Below, one piece after another: positions 27,235-39,385 of a stretch of DNA of 64,000 nucleotides. Position 1 is the first letter of the stretch. Each line of letters starts with the position of its first letter. The translations under genes were made by a program, and so were the position numbers. The stretch is from Ficedula albicollis (Eukaryota > Chordata > Aves > Passeriformes > Muscicapidae): contig NC_021674.1 of assembly GCF_000247815.1 (NCBI RefSeq), forward strand, positions 81,080,935-81,144,934. Reading direction: 5' to 3'. The notes under the pieces were generated by a model. That model was not told where the DNA came from. It was given only the letters and a program-made list of their open reading frames with translations, and did no database searches.

Positions 27235-27271
<37 letters not shown>
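27235..27271. repeat. Poly-A run (37 A)
   Basis: A37 begins four G after the end of the long G run and is followed by 'ggaggttaaaatgc'. It could be a retroposon tail, but the sequence upstream is homopolymer, so no element body can be seen. It may share the artefact that produced the G run. Confidence 0.9.
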
Positions 27272-27273
<2 letters not shown>

Positions 27274-28663
27274 AGGTTAAAATGCTGGCTGGCTTGGTTA
27301 AATACCATATACACAGTCTACAATGCTCCCTTTCCCTGCTTTCCTTGAGGAGAAGCCTCCTCTTTTAAACTATCCCTCGTAAATATGTGACTTCTGCAGG
27401 ACTTTGAGGTGGAAAATAGGAAAAATTGTGTCCAGCTTCTATATGCAAACCAGTGGAAGTTTTGTTGCTAGTTTGCTTAAAATTAAAGTAGATTTTAGAA
27501 GGATTCTTTTAAATGTTGTATTTCATATTCTTCAGTGTACATTTTGTCCAGTCAGTCTCGCCTCTACTACACAATACAGATACAGCTGTGATACTATCTG
27601 ATGACAGACATGCAGTGAAATGCCACAAAAAGAAAATAATTGGGAAGAGATCCTTCCAAAAAAATTTTTGTATAATCATGTAAGTTATCTAAGCTTTGAA
27701 GCTGGGTGTATATATTAAGAAAAAAAAAAATAAAAAGAAAAAATAAAAGTCAAGCAGAAAAATTAAGAAGCTGTTTAAAATAAATCTGCCCTAGATTTCA
27801 ACACAAAAATGAGGGCTTAACTAAACAGAACTCCTCTGTCCCAGAAGAACTCTGAATTCAGCTTAGGGTTTATTATTGTCAGCTTCCTGTCCAGGGATTT
27901 ACAAAACCAGCTCTACTTGTTTATATGGTAAACAGCATTTGAAAGTAACAAAAGTGAACTGTATCAGTCTTTTTTTCCCCCTTTTTTTACTTGCCTTAGA
28001 TGTGAAGTTGCATATCTTACACTTGCAGTGTTGGGTTTGATGAAGTGCGAGCTGTGAACTGCTGTGTGAAACTATTTCATGCTTGTTTCTTGGACTCCTT
28101 CATGTTCTACCAGTGTTAATTTATGAAACCACATCTCTCATGTGATCAAGCACCAAAAAACACTCTAATTTTAACGGTCAAATGAATTTTGCATTTCAGT
28201 GACAAATTTTGACCCCCAACCTTTGTGCAGGATTGGAGCCCAGCTTTTTGCATGTTTGAAGCCAGTTTAAGATTTCAAAGGTGCAGGCACTGTCCGTGAG
28301 CCCCCCCACACACCAGCACCGCCAGCACTTCGGCTGAAGATTTGCACAGATGCCTCCAGGCATCTTTCAGCAGCAGTATCAGATTTGCTTATAGTGCTGA
28401 AGCAAATGTTTTCATGGTCTGTCACCTTGATTTTATTAAAGGTGTTGGGCCAGGCTATTATCCAGTGCTGGAAAAGTCCCCTATAGAAGCTTTATAATAG
28501 CCTGAGAATTTAGGCTAAGCATTTGAGCCCGTAATAAACTTTTTTTCTTCATAGCACAAGGCAGAGCATTTTCACAATTAGTCCAAACCAGAAAAAAACC
28601 CTCTGCAGGTACTTCAGGCTCTAGACTTTCAAAATTTGCACCATCCCTTTTCACAGAGCTTTG

Positions 28664-28701
28664 ATTTTTATTTTTTATTTTTTATTTTTTATTTTTTATT
28701 T
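28664..28701. repeat. (ATTTTTT)n simple repeat
   Basis: About five units of a 7-bp ATTTTTT motif lie in tandem. A similar T-rich pattern recurs at 29357-29414. Both look like ordinary microsatellites. Confidence 0.9.
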
Positions 28702-29356
28702 GTGATAAAATATATAAACATGGCCAGGACTTCATAGTCCAAGAGAGAACAGATTTTTTTCGGCTGCCCTTCAGTTAGATCTGTAATAGTCCTGCAGCTA
28801 TATATGGTTTACAGACGACACTTTGCCCAACAGAAATGGTGCTATTCTTTAAATTGTGCTTTGCTCATTAGGTTTTAATAGGAGCAGTTGTTTAAGGGGT
28901 GGGTGGGGGCAGGAGGGGGAATGCACTTGGTGATGCATAGTGGAATGTACATTAATCTTGTTAATGACAACACAGTTAATGGCTGGCAAAACATTACTTT
29001 TGAATTAACCTTTCTCTTGTGCAGGCTCTACTTGAGAAACAGAGCCAGGACACCGAAGATACAAGGAAAGTGCATGAAGACAGGGATACAGGATTTCCTA
29101 TGATTTTATGTTGTTCTTAATTAGGAAGCATATTGGCAGCAAATGCTAACATGTGTTGGGATGTTTAGCTGTAGCCAAATAAATGTTTTCTATTACAACT
29201 CTGAATACTTTGCCTAGCCAGAGCCCATGCTGTTCTGTTCATGTCTTACAAAATCCCTTTATAAGTCATTTTGGGGGCCAATTTTCTGTTGGCTTATGCA
29301 GCAGAGTTACTTTGAACATATGTATACTCAGACTCCAGAAGGGTCGTTGTCCTCAC

Positions 29357-29414
29357 TTTTTTATTTTTTATTTTTTATTTTAAATTTTTTTATTATTATT
29401 TTTTCTTTTTATTT
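29357..29414. repeat. T-rich simple repeat (ATTTTTT-like)
   Basis: Irregular TTTTTTA units are followed by TTATTATT and T-rich sequence. This has the same character as the repeat about 650 bp upstream and no coding content. Confidence 0.85.
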
Positions 29415-30936
29415 CTCCTGCTGAAGAAAGGACCCATGCTGAAAAACTCTCTTTCCAGATAACTGTGTGCCTAGCTTAAATGCATGGTACCATTGAAATA
29501 ATATTTTTATAAACAGCTTGATTAATCATTGCTTTAAAGAGAATAACTTGGGCTTACTCTATAGGTTCAATATGGAGTTGTTGTTTTGGTTTTGCTTTGC
29601 TTTAGCCACAGTAATATAAATATGAATAACTAGAGATCAAAGATTTCCTCAGAGCTGTAGGAAACATAATGTGTGTGCAGGTGCCGTGCCTGATCTGGAA
29701 TTTGGGCACTTTGTTGAAAGAGGCCGGGGTGGTGTTTTCCAAAGGCCACAGATCATCTTCACGAAAAACAGGGATTTTTACAGGGCAAATTCTGAGGTGC
29801 TGAGTTAAGTGCAATATTTTATTAAGACTGAGAAGTTCTTGTGTACCAACATAAAGGGTTCAGTTGTCTGCTTTTTATACAAAAAACGGCAAAGCCGATG
29901 TGTGCAACGGGACCCACATGCAAAGCAGAGGGATTGTGTGTGGTCCGAGTGGACTTTTTTTGTCATCCTGTTTGGGAACCAGTTCAGGATCTGTTTCTGT
30001 TGGCAGTTTCCTCCTGTTGTGAATATATTAGTGCATTTCTCAAGGCCTCTGTGCAGCTGAAAGGCTAGTAACTTAAGCCTGGAGTATGACAGACAATCAT
30101 CTTCCATCAGTTCAGACATGGGTGATGGGATGAAAAAGAAGAGATTACATCTCTGAAAACAAAGGAACTAGTGCAGGCCAAGACCAGCCACTAGGCTGTA
30201 ATCTCTGTTTTACCATAAATGTACAAAAATGTCTTATCTCTGGTTTTGCAAAGTTGTGCGAGAGTGATTGCAGCTCTTGGGTGCACCAGCCAGCTCTAAG
30301 TGGTGGCTCAGAAAAACGACAAGACTGAAAGAAACAGTTTAGGGAATGAAAAAACACACCTCATAAAATTTCAGATACAAAAAAAGCCAAAAAACCTCTG
30401 AGCATTGTTGCTTAATGAGTTATTTTAAGCATTTCATTTCACATTAAAAGAAGATTTATGCAAGATGTGAGACTTGAAAACACCCAGCCAGTAGAAGCAC
30501 ACGGGATTGTGTTGAAATTCCTCATTTGCCACCCATGACAGTGGACTATGAAGGCTAAAGATTTACACTAATTCTTCAACGGACAAAAATCAAGTGCCAG
30601 TTCCTTAATGCAAACCTCACTGCGATGTAAATGTGCCACAAACCTCTCTCACAGTTCACATCTGCAAATATTATTTCATACCAAGAGGAGGAAAGAAAGC
30701 AACTCGTACTGAATTTCCACCAAGGAAGAGGTTGCTCTGTGTATTTCTTCTGTGAGCAGTTCACTCAGCATCCAAAGGTTTGGAGGGACCATTTCCTGGA
30801 AAATTTGTGGATGGTATCTCACGGGTGCATGGGGAGTGCTGTCCCAAGCAGCACCTTCCCTGTCTCTTACTAGATGTCACCCCTCTGATTTTCCTCATCA
30901 TTTTTTCTCTTTTTTTCCCTTTTCTTTTCTTTCCAG

Positions 30937-31075
30937 ATTTCCAGATCCAGGACTGAAAATGAAGCGTAAATCTTACTGCCTAATAACCACGGCAGTTACT
31001 TCAATAAAATGTTACTTAAAAGTCAATGGACTGCACATGTTAAAGACATTAGAGCTGTTAACAGACCATTGTAAA
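30937..31075 (+). other. Candidate exon defined by splice-like signals
   Basis: A pyrimidine-rich tract of more than 30 bases ends in TTCCAG at 30931-30936, and a donor-like 'aaagtaagc' starts its GT at 31076. The plus-strand frame is open through all 139 bp and contains an ATG at 30959. If the exon belongs to a transcript it could be a lncRNA or an unrecognised terminal or cassette exon. I recognise no protein family in its translation, and single strong splice-like sites are common by chance. Confidence 0.2.
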
Positions 31076-31447
31076 GTAAGCAGAATCTTTAATAACCTGC
31101 AAGTAACGCACAACCCCGCGATTTTTGGCGCAGAGCAGACTGTGAGCCTGGCCTCTCCGTGCCAAGGCTCCCAGCAGAAACCACTCTTGCATTCTTCACT
31201 CACATGGCAAAACAGGCAAAAGGTGCTAAACACTGAACCCCACGGGACAGCTCTGAGCACAGCCAAAATCCCCTATTTCCCCAAGATGAAGTGTAAGACT
31301 GGGATGGCTGGAGGGTTCCTTGTGTTTAGGGGGCAGTGCAAGGTCTCTCAAACTCTCCTAGAGCTCAGCCTTGAGCACAGACACGGGAAGAGGAGCACTG
31401 CTCCAGCCTGAAGGCAACATAATCCTGACACTGCAGGGTTCTGTAGA

Positions 31448-31471
31448 TTTTTTTTTTTTTTTTTTTTTTTT
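31448..31471. repeat. Poly-T run (24 T)
   Basis: A T24 homopolymer in unique sequence. On the minus strand it would be a poly-A, but no retroposon body is recognisable upstream of it on that strand. Confidence 0.9.
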
Positions 31472-34400
31472 AAAATCTTGCCCAGGAAGTGATCTGGGGC
31501 TGATAATATCAAAATCCAGCCAAGACCATGGAGAGAGACATCTTCTGCTTGCTTCTTTTCTGCTCCTGCTGCACTTGCATTCTCTCCACACCAGTGGAAG
31601 ACACTGTTGAAGGAAACACCCTTTGTATTTTCACTGTCCTTGCCTTTGACGCCTCCTGTCCAGCAGGGAAAGTATGTGCTCACAGATCAGCTAAGCCTTG
31701 GATGTGCAACATCTTCACTGTTTTCTCTGTCTTCTCCCATTTTTTATTTTTGGTCAAAGGCTCTTCACACCCTGCATCCCTCCTAAAAGAGACTGAAGCT
31801 GGAAAAATAGCAAACAATTGTAATTTAAATTTTCTTTTTATATGTGCTAAGTGGAAACATTTATAAATAAGCTGGAGGAGGATTTATGCATCAGTCTGCT
31901 ACGATCTGCATGTGTGAGCATGAGGTGTGCAGCCAAATTTACACAAGCCTAAATATCTGCCTCCCTCTATCTCCCAGTGTGCACATACATGCATGCCCTT
32001 ACCCATGTAAGATGCATGAACTGATTTCATCATTTACACCAGCACCTTTTCTGGCCCTTTCCACATGCACATCAGCATTGTCAAAATGTTGAAAGTAAGT
32101 AATGCACCTAAGCTGTCCTTTTCATAAACCTTTGAAGCATGAGACAGGCGTTTTGGTTTTCCTTTCAAACAAGTGCCCAGTTACCATGATTGCTGGTTTT
32201 AGCACACAGAAATATAGAGAGATGTAAATATGAGAGATCTGTTGGAACATCTCAGGAGTACAGAGCATCTCCAAGAAATTACTTTGCTCAATGTTATCTC
32301 TTATTTAAGTACTCCCCAAGCAGGAGCTCCATAATTTTTTTTTTAAACTGCAGCTGTAGACTTCACAGATGGGAAACTGCTCTTATTTTCCACCTCAAGG
32401 CTTCCCAGTCAAGTTTGGGCCCCTTGTTCATCCTGCAGGCCTGCAGTGTCCACCCAGTTCCATTATCATTTTGTCACATCTTCCAAACCACCTTGCCCAA
32501 TCCTGGAACTGAGTTGCAAGCACAGGTGACCTATCAACACGTCTCAATGTGACTCCAATCTCTTTTGCTGCTCTCCTCTGGTGTCTTCCAACACGCAGCA
32601 CATGTGTTTGATGGGAGACCTTGAAATGCACACAACAGACCAGGGTAGAGTTCCAGGGAGAATATAAGATCTTTTTGTATATGAAATATGAGACTGATTT
32701 TCACATGAGCCAACTTTGCTGCCCAGCCATGCTGGAAGTGCCATTTTAATTAGTTCATTCTCAATTTTGTCAGCCAGCATGTGTCTGTCTGAGGAGCTAA
32801 GGCAGCCCTCGTGCCTCTTTTTTTGCTTCTCCTTTAGCTGCATCCAGCACAGCCCCCACGTCAGGGGTCCTGGGACAAGCCATGTTCCTGGCAACCTCCT
32901 TACCCACACCACAACTGCATCCAGCCCTGTGCAGCATTAACACTTTCCAGGTTTCTCCCCTTCCAGATGATGTTGTTTTAAAGCAAAGCACTGTAAATAT
33001 TTTTGAATTCTTTCATGAATATTTTGAAAGCTGTCTCTCCTATCCCAGACAATTCTGAACTAATTTTGAGGCAAGGTTTTATAAAACCCTACATCAAATG
33101 TTCGAGCATTTATTATTTGTTATTTATTTTGCCAAATGTCTCAAATGCATCTATAGGCGACAGGCCAGTGCTCTGATGTATAAGCCAAATACCATAAAGC
33201 TGTCTCCATGCAATTTAGAGAACTCTTTGATTATGCATGCTTTGGCTATATTTTTTACTAAATAATGATCTGGGTAGTTAAATTGCTCTAAAAGGTTCAG
33301 TATTTGCTGGTTTTAAGTACCTCAAGAGTCAATCCAGTAATTTTTCATGCTTACTTCTCCAGACTCTGTGATCTGTAAGTGATGGTTAGTGATTTCTTTC
33401 TCTTTCTCCTGTCCTTCACCTCCCTCAAAGACTCTTCTTTTCCTTGGTTTTCATAAAAACATATCCATAAAAAACACATGGGAGAGTTGAAAGCTTTAAC
33501 AATTTTTGATCCTTTCTAAAGACTAGACTTCGTGCCCTTATATATTTGTCTTTGTGCATATGATGTATGTGTACACATATATTTATGTATACTTAAGAAC
33601 AAAAATGCTCTAGTTCTGACTGAGGCCTCTGGGCCTCAGAGAAAAAAAAAAGAAACACAGTAAAACAATAATTTATAATAACTCACTAATAGTACATCAT
33701 AGATGTCAGTAATTCTGACAAATAATGCCTGATCTTGGTTTTTGCCACATTTTGACTGTCTTTCATTGAGCATTTTCTAATCTGGTTATGTAAGTCTAGA
33801 TTTTACAAAGGAATATGGGATAAACTTTTCTTATATTTACTAAAATCTGCATTTTATTTAGATTAATTAAAGAGCACTAATGACTACGTGGAAAGCAGAT
33901 TATATTGCTTTAAGGTTTTAGCTGGATTCACTTTTTGATGCACAAGGTCACTTTATTTTCCACAGTATCTCATCAGCATGGGATGTTTTCATGTCATACA
34001 TATACTCTAAAGAAAATACTGGAACCATACCTCTGTTTAAAATCCCAAGGAACAAAACACAGCAGTACAGCCAGTATTGTAATTTCTCAGATTTTGTTGA
34101 ACATACTATAATCATCTTTGAACCAAACTAGACTTTCTAGCGAAAAAAAAAGTGTAGACAGCCCTCAAAATTCCTTCAAATGCAAAAGTGAAGCAATGTG
34201 AATATTTGACACAACAGCGATGAACAGCTGAGAGTCCAAAACAAAGTGATGCAGCAATAGGAGTATTATCAGGCCATTTCAAGAGCATTTTTCTCAAGAG
34301 TGTTAATGCACAAACACTTGTAGGAGGAAAAGATAGCTGAAGGCAGCAAAAAATCCCTGATCCTACTAGTCCACTTGTGTGAGATCCTTTCTCTTGAGCA

Positions 34401-36300
34401 ATGTATAAGCGGTTTCCACCACCTCGTCAGAAATTTCATCAAGTATTTTCTGTAGCTTGAACTGAGGCAGACATGCAAAGTTTCCTGTGGAACTGTTTTT
34501 GGAGCAACTCTTGCTCCACAGGCTCAAAAGCAAAGTGTTCTTTTTTTACCTCTCTGTGGTCTCATGGTTGTACAAGCCTTTCCTATGTGACCCTACACAA
34601 CTTTTCCCAGAGGAGTTTCCCGAGAAAGTGATATCAACCTCCTGAAATGCCAGGAGGGACCATACTCTGAAGCATTTTATTTTATGCCTGTGAGAAGTAC
34701 TCCACAGCACATTCAGGAAATTCTACAGTCCCATCCCAGGTGTTGATCTAGCCATGAAGTGAACACAATTGGATGGTGCCTGTTTATCACATTAGTATAC
34801 GAAAAGTACTTTCAGGTTTGCCTTCAAATGTTACTGTGAAAGTGGGTGGCATAAAAAGCAGTGCACAAAAAAAAGAAGGAGAAGGAGGGGGCTGAAAGGG
34901 AGAAGCCTGGAGATGGTTTCAGCCATCTGGAAGCAAGACCATCTGGTCAATCTCAACAAAATGTAGATTCTCTCCAAGACCATCAAAGTCTTTTTTTTGA
35001 GCCTCTTTCTGCCCAAGACATGCTTATAAATGGTAGTGAAGGGGATGAACTCAGTAAAGTTCCTGCTTCTCATCCATGCAAAATTACTACAAACCACAGA
35101 ACAGAGCGAACGCCAGCTGCTTCCTTGGGTATTTAATATTACTTACTAATAAAAGGATTAAGTTTAATAGATTGGGGGAAAACTTAATAGGGGGATAATG
35201 ACTGGTTTCCCCCAAGAACTGCCAGTCTAGCAGCCTCATGGGCTGCTCTGCTGTGCTGGAAGTAGACCCTGGCTTTCAAGGAAAGATTCTGATGTCCGTG
35301 CCCAGAGTGACCTCCCCTGGGATCTACAGCCATGGTCTTGGAGAACAGCTGAAGACCACCCACACCACTGGCTCTCCTGCTCATCTGGAGAAGTATTTGT
35401 GCAACCAACAGAGTGCTGGCAGGAGGTTCCAGCCTTTCTCAGGCAGCCCCAAGGCATTTGGATGCCACCCACCTTTCAGGAACGCACAGCAGGGATTGCC
35501 CCAGAGTGTCAGCATGTGTCCCACAGGATGGCAGCATCCATGCCTCCCCTCAAAGCATGATGCCAGTGTCCCTGTGTGCCCAAAGAGCTGCACCAGCCTC
35601 TCACCCACAGGCCCTCACCACGCTGGGGCACACACCTCCTACCAGGCAGCCAAACACCACAGCAAGCCCTCACTGAAGAAATAATACACAACCAACCACA
35701 TCCAGGCAATATTTCAATGCAAGAATGCTATTACCTGCACAAATATCCTCTGCTTATCTGATGCCATGTTATTTCATGTAATATATTCCCTGTTTTGTCT
35801 ACTGACTTATGTAAAAACTACAGAGACTTACCAACTTTTAGCATTTACTATAAACTCATTCAAAAGATTAATGTAACCTTTTCTTGTTAGTTCCATGCTC
35901 GATAGCTGGCCATCTGCATAATTTTCTTGATCTCCACTGAGGTTGCAGTCTCCGTGAAAGGACAAATATGTTTAATTTTGATGGTTTTTACTTTCTGTTC
36001 CAAGCAGTACTTCTCTCCAGACTGGGCTTTTTGTTTGGTTGGTAAATTTTTTTTAGGGGGGCTCACCTCATCTGCAACTGCTGCTTAAATGTGGATCTCT
36101 GGGAAATGTCTTGCACTCTTCAGGGTAGTTGTTTGATTTTCCTAGCAAAGCCAAGAAACAGTACTTTTTTTCCCCTTTGGCTATTGATTCATGCCCCTTA
36201 TCTAACAGTTTTCATCCAGAATTCAATTATTTTCTTTTGAATGTCCAATAAGTCCCTCCATAATATTTTTTTAATTTTTGCTCATGTTATAGGACTATTG

Positions 36301-36385
36301 CTTGCTCATTGCTTGCTCATTGAGGTTTTTGAATCAAATTAAAGACTATTGCTTGCTCATTGAGGTTTTTGAATCAAATTAAATG
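36301..36385. repeat. Nested 40-bp and 10-bp tandem duplication
   Basis: The block 'gactattgcttgctcattg' continuing to 'aatcaaattaaa' occurs twice, with the shared part repeating at a 40-bp offset (36311 and 36351). The first copy carries an extra internal repeat of 'gcttgctcatt' that the second lacks. The arrangement implies two slippage events in the same spot. Confidence 0.9.
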
Positions 36386-38351
36386 TTCTTAAATGCATTT
36401 AGCATTTCTACAGTGTCTTCTTTTTTTTTTCCCTTTTTTTATTATTCTTTTTTTATTTTTCCTTGCTTTATCATTCCACTGTTTTGCTTTGTTTTTTTTT
36501 CCCGTCCTCCTTGTTTCTTAACCTCCTGCCATTTGCATTCTTTGGTTTTTCCTGGTGACTTGGTGGCCTTTCAAACCCTTCTAATACTTTTGCAAAGTGG
36601 AAAACATCTTTAATTTCTTTTGCATGTGAGACCCTGGCAAGGTTCTTCCTGGGACTGGAGTGTCATGCATTGTTTATACCCCACTGACATGAGAAGTTTA
36701 TTCCAGCAGGATGGCTCCAGACTTGATGGCAATGTTTGGCCACTGAGATAACTTAATAAGGTCTTAGACTGTTACTATTTCCTATTCCCCATTCCCTGGG
36801 ACCTGGCCCATTCTCTTTGCTGACACCACTGTAGCCCTAACAGATAGGGATGGAGAGGACCCAGGTTTCTACAATGCAATCATTTATATGAATTTATTAC
36901 TGCCATTTGGAGAAGTGCAACAGCTGTCCCAAGGTGATCCTTGCCTGCCTGAGACCTGACCGATCAGTGCCGTGCAATTTCTGCAGCCTGCTGGTTCTCC
37001 CAAGTCCCCTCATGGCCTCTGATTTGGTCTATAATTTCTAAATTTCTCTGTTGCATGTAGTAAAGTTAAAAGACTTAATAAATCTTCTGACAGCTCCTAA
37101 AAGCACCAGCTTAGGCTCTGAACATTGAGGTATTTCATTTACTCATAAGTTTTCTGGCTCCTTTTCCATGCTTTCTTCTACACCCTTGTTAAACTAAGTT
37201 CCTTTAAAAATGCCTCAGTTAGAGAAATTCTTGCCTCTCCAGGCTCATACACAGCTTTCCATTGGTTGGGATAATTGGCAAGAGTTTTAACACATTCCTT
37301 ATTTATAACTGCTAACAGTTTGTTACGACAAATACCTAAAGCCTTTTTAAAAATCATTGATCTTTTAAATGTTTTTTTGCAATGAGTAATACCCTGCAAA
37401 CAGGACAGCATATTTCAGGCTTATGAAATACTTCTGCCTGTATCTTCTTCTCTCAGTGATTTTTTTACTACACTGTGCTGGTGTAGAAAATATCTACCAT
37501 AGCAAATAAATGGCTGCAAGTATTTCTGGTGTGGGGCGTCCCCATCTGCCTGTTCATCACTCTCCTGGTGACTTTTGGGGCAGTTTGCACAGGCAAATGG
37601 GTAAAAGAAGATGTATGACTGCTTGGCTTCTGTCACACCTCTGGGCAAGGCAGAGACTCTGCTTGCAGAAGGAAGAGCCACAAGCACTGCCAGGGGAAGG
37701 GTGATGGGCATGTAGGAAGGATCTAGCAGAGTTATGGGGGGACACCTCTGCGTTATAGGGGACTGCTTAAAACGCAAGGATGAACACCAGCAAGAGGAAT
37801 AGGAAGGTGAGAGTGTGTTAAAGTTGCAGAAGGAGTATATGGGTGCATTAGGCAGAATATATAGGAAACCAGGCTTTGTTATTTCTGCTCTCACAGAACT
37901 TTTTAATCTAAGCCAGAAAGGAAAACAATAATGGGGTTAAGAAACACAAAATCAATAAAAGCATGGGTGACTATGGCCTTGGAATCACCAGCTACATCGG
38001 AGCATCACGACTTTCTCCATAGTCTTTGCATTTTATTTTAAAAGCTTTTTATACCAGTCATGTCTTTTGAAAGCCTAATCACTTCAATCTTGGAGCTGCC
38101 AGGGGGGCAAAGCTCACATCTGAATACAAGACTCATGCTTTTCTCAAATTAGTGAGCATTTGAACTCAGTCAAGACTTAGATTGAGCTCATCTCTAGAAA
38201 ATACATCAAACAGCCTGTGGAAAACACAGTTCTGACACCTCATATTTTTTAACTGCTCTGTCAACTGAGAATATTGGGCTTTTTCCTGTTATATACTCTT
38301 ACACCATATTGCTGAGTAGCAGATGGACAGTGGGTGTCAGTCTCTTCTCCC
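36386..38351. other. Unique DNA, no gene recognised
   Basis: A T-rich low-complexity stretch lies at 36420-36505. A minus-strand frame at 37421-37894 begins at GTG and has no recognisable domain. Confidence 0.5.
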
Positions 38352-38354
38352 AGG

Positions 38355-38589
38355 TAACAAGTTATAGAGCAAAATGGCCTTATTTAGGTTGGATACTAGG
38401 AAAAATTTCTGCACCAAAAGTGTTGCCAAGTTTTAGAATAAACTGCCCAGGAGGGTGGTGTGTAAAACAAGTGTGGGTGTGCCAGTTAGGGACATGGTTT
38501 AGTGGTAGATTTGGCAGTGCTGGGTTAATGGCTGGACTGGAAGATCTTAGAGGTCCTTTCCAACATAAACTGTTCTACGTTTCTATGAC
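38355..38589 (+). mobile_element. CR1 LINE 3'-end fragment
   Basis: The order 'ttaggttggatactagga', 'aaaatttctgcacc', 'aactgcccaggagggtggtg', 'gggacatggtttagtgg', 'gctggactggaagatctt' and 'aggtcctttccaac' is the conserved 3' end of CR1 on the plus strand. It finishes near the degenerate tail 'tgttctacgtttctatga'. About 235 bp survive, 5' truncated. It is diverged and non-coding. Confidence 0.9.
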
Positions 38590-39190
38590 AAAAATCACCT
38601 ACATGTTAATGTTAACTAAAGCATGAACACAGCATTTCAGCTACATTTTACACATTTACTAGAGTCTGAAGGTCCTATTAATTATGAGTACATCAGAACA
38701 GGAAGCAATTTAGGCTCAGTAGGTAAGATTTATCCAACCTAATATCAAAGGAGATTTATAGCTAAGGTTGCTTGAATAAACAATGCGGGAAGAAACAGAT
38801 AGATCTAGGGAAAAAACAATCTTAGATGCTTGAGACCAATCACTCCCTGGACCTACCTTCTCTCCTGGCAGATAACAAAGGGAGCCTAAATGAATACATC
38901 AGATTTAAATATCAAACCTTTAGATAATGGAAGTTTGAAGAGATTAAGTCCTTTCATTTGAATAAATTTAGAGAATTGTAAGAGGAGATGATAGCTCGCA
39001 ATAAAGATATAAATGATGGAAATGGTTGATGAGACTTAATATTTATTTTAAACAAGATTCCACAGCTCATGCACCTCAAAGCATAGAGACCTCTGGTTAA
39101 TACATGAACCCATTTTGTCACGCCTCTAGAGTCAGTCACATGAAAAAAATCACCATGAGTTGAAAGATACAAGCCCTTATAGAAGTTACT

Positions 39191-39385
39191 GTTTTTCTCT
39201 TCCTTTGCCTCTTTCCCTTCTCTCTTTTCATTTTCTTTTTTTATTTTAATTTTTTTTTTATTTTCTATTTCCTTTTGTTTTTTCTTTCTTCCTATTTTTA
39301 AGAGTTTTTCTTTCTTATTGTCTTTTTCTTTTCCCCCCCTTTTATTTTCTTTTCTTTCTCTTTCCCCTTGGTTTTTTCTTTTACC
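39191..39385. repeat. Long T/C-rich tract
   Basis: About 195 bp on the plus strand are nearly all T and C, with a C8 run near 39333. The tract ends in 'ttttttcttttaccag', which reads as a strong 3' splice site. Such tracts also arise as simple low-complexity DNA and can form triplex structures. No open, recognisable exon follows. Confidence 0.85.

Larger units (their letters stand above)
27272..36300. other. Unique AT-rich DNA with simple repeats
   Basis: Nine kilobases hold no recognised gene. The sequence contains T-rich simple repeats (28664-28701, 29357-29414, 31448-31471), a strong splice-acceptor-like tract at 30900-30936, and a less AT-rich segment at 35230-35690 where ATG and non-ATG frames overlap on both strands. 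One of these is an ATG frame at 35238-35684 (148 codons) with no recognisable domain. Confidence 0.5.

Noticed and set aside
35238..35684. A 148-codon ATG frame starting MGCS.
   Set aside because: Frames in other phases and on the other strand are open over the same 450 bp, there are no domains or splice signals, and the composition is Ser/Pro/His-rich as expected of random GC-richer sequence.
37178..37894. Adjacent minus-strand frames that could suggest a degraded retroviral or gene fragment.
   Set aside because: I found no protease, reverse-transcriptase, integrase or other motif, and the longer frame starts at GTG.
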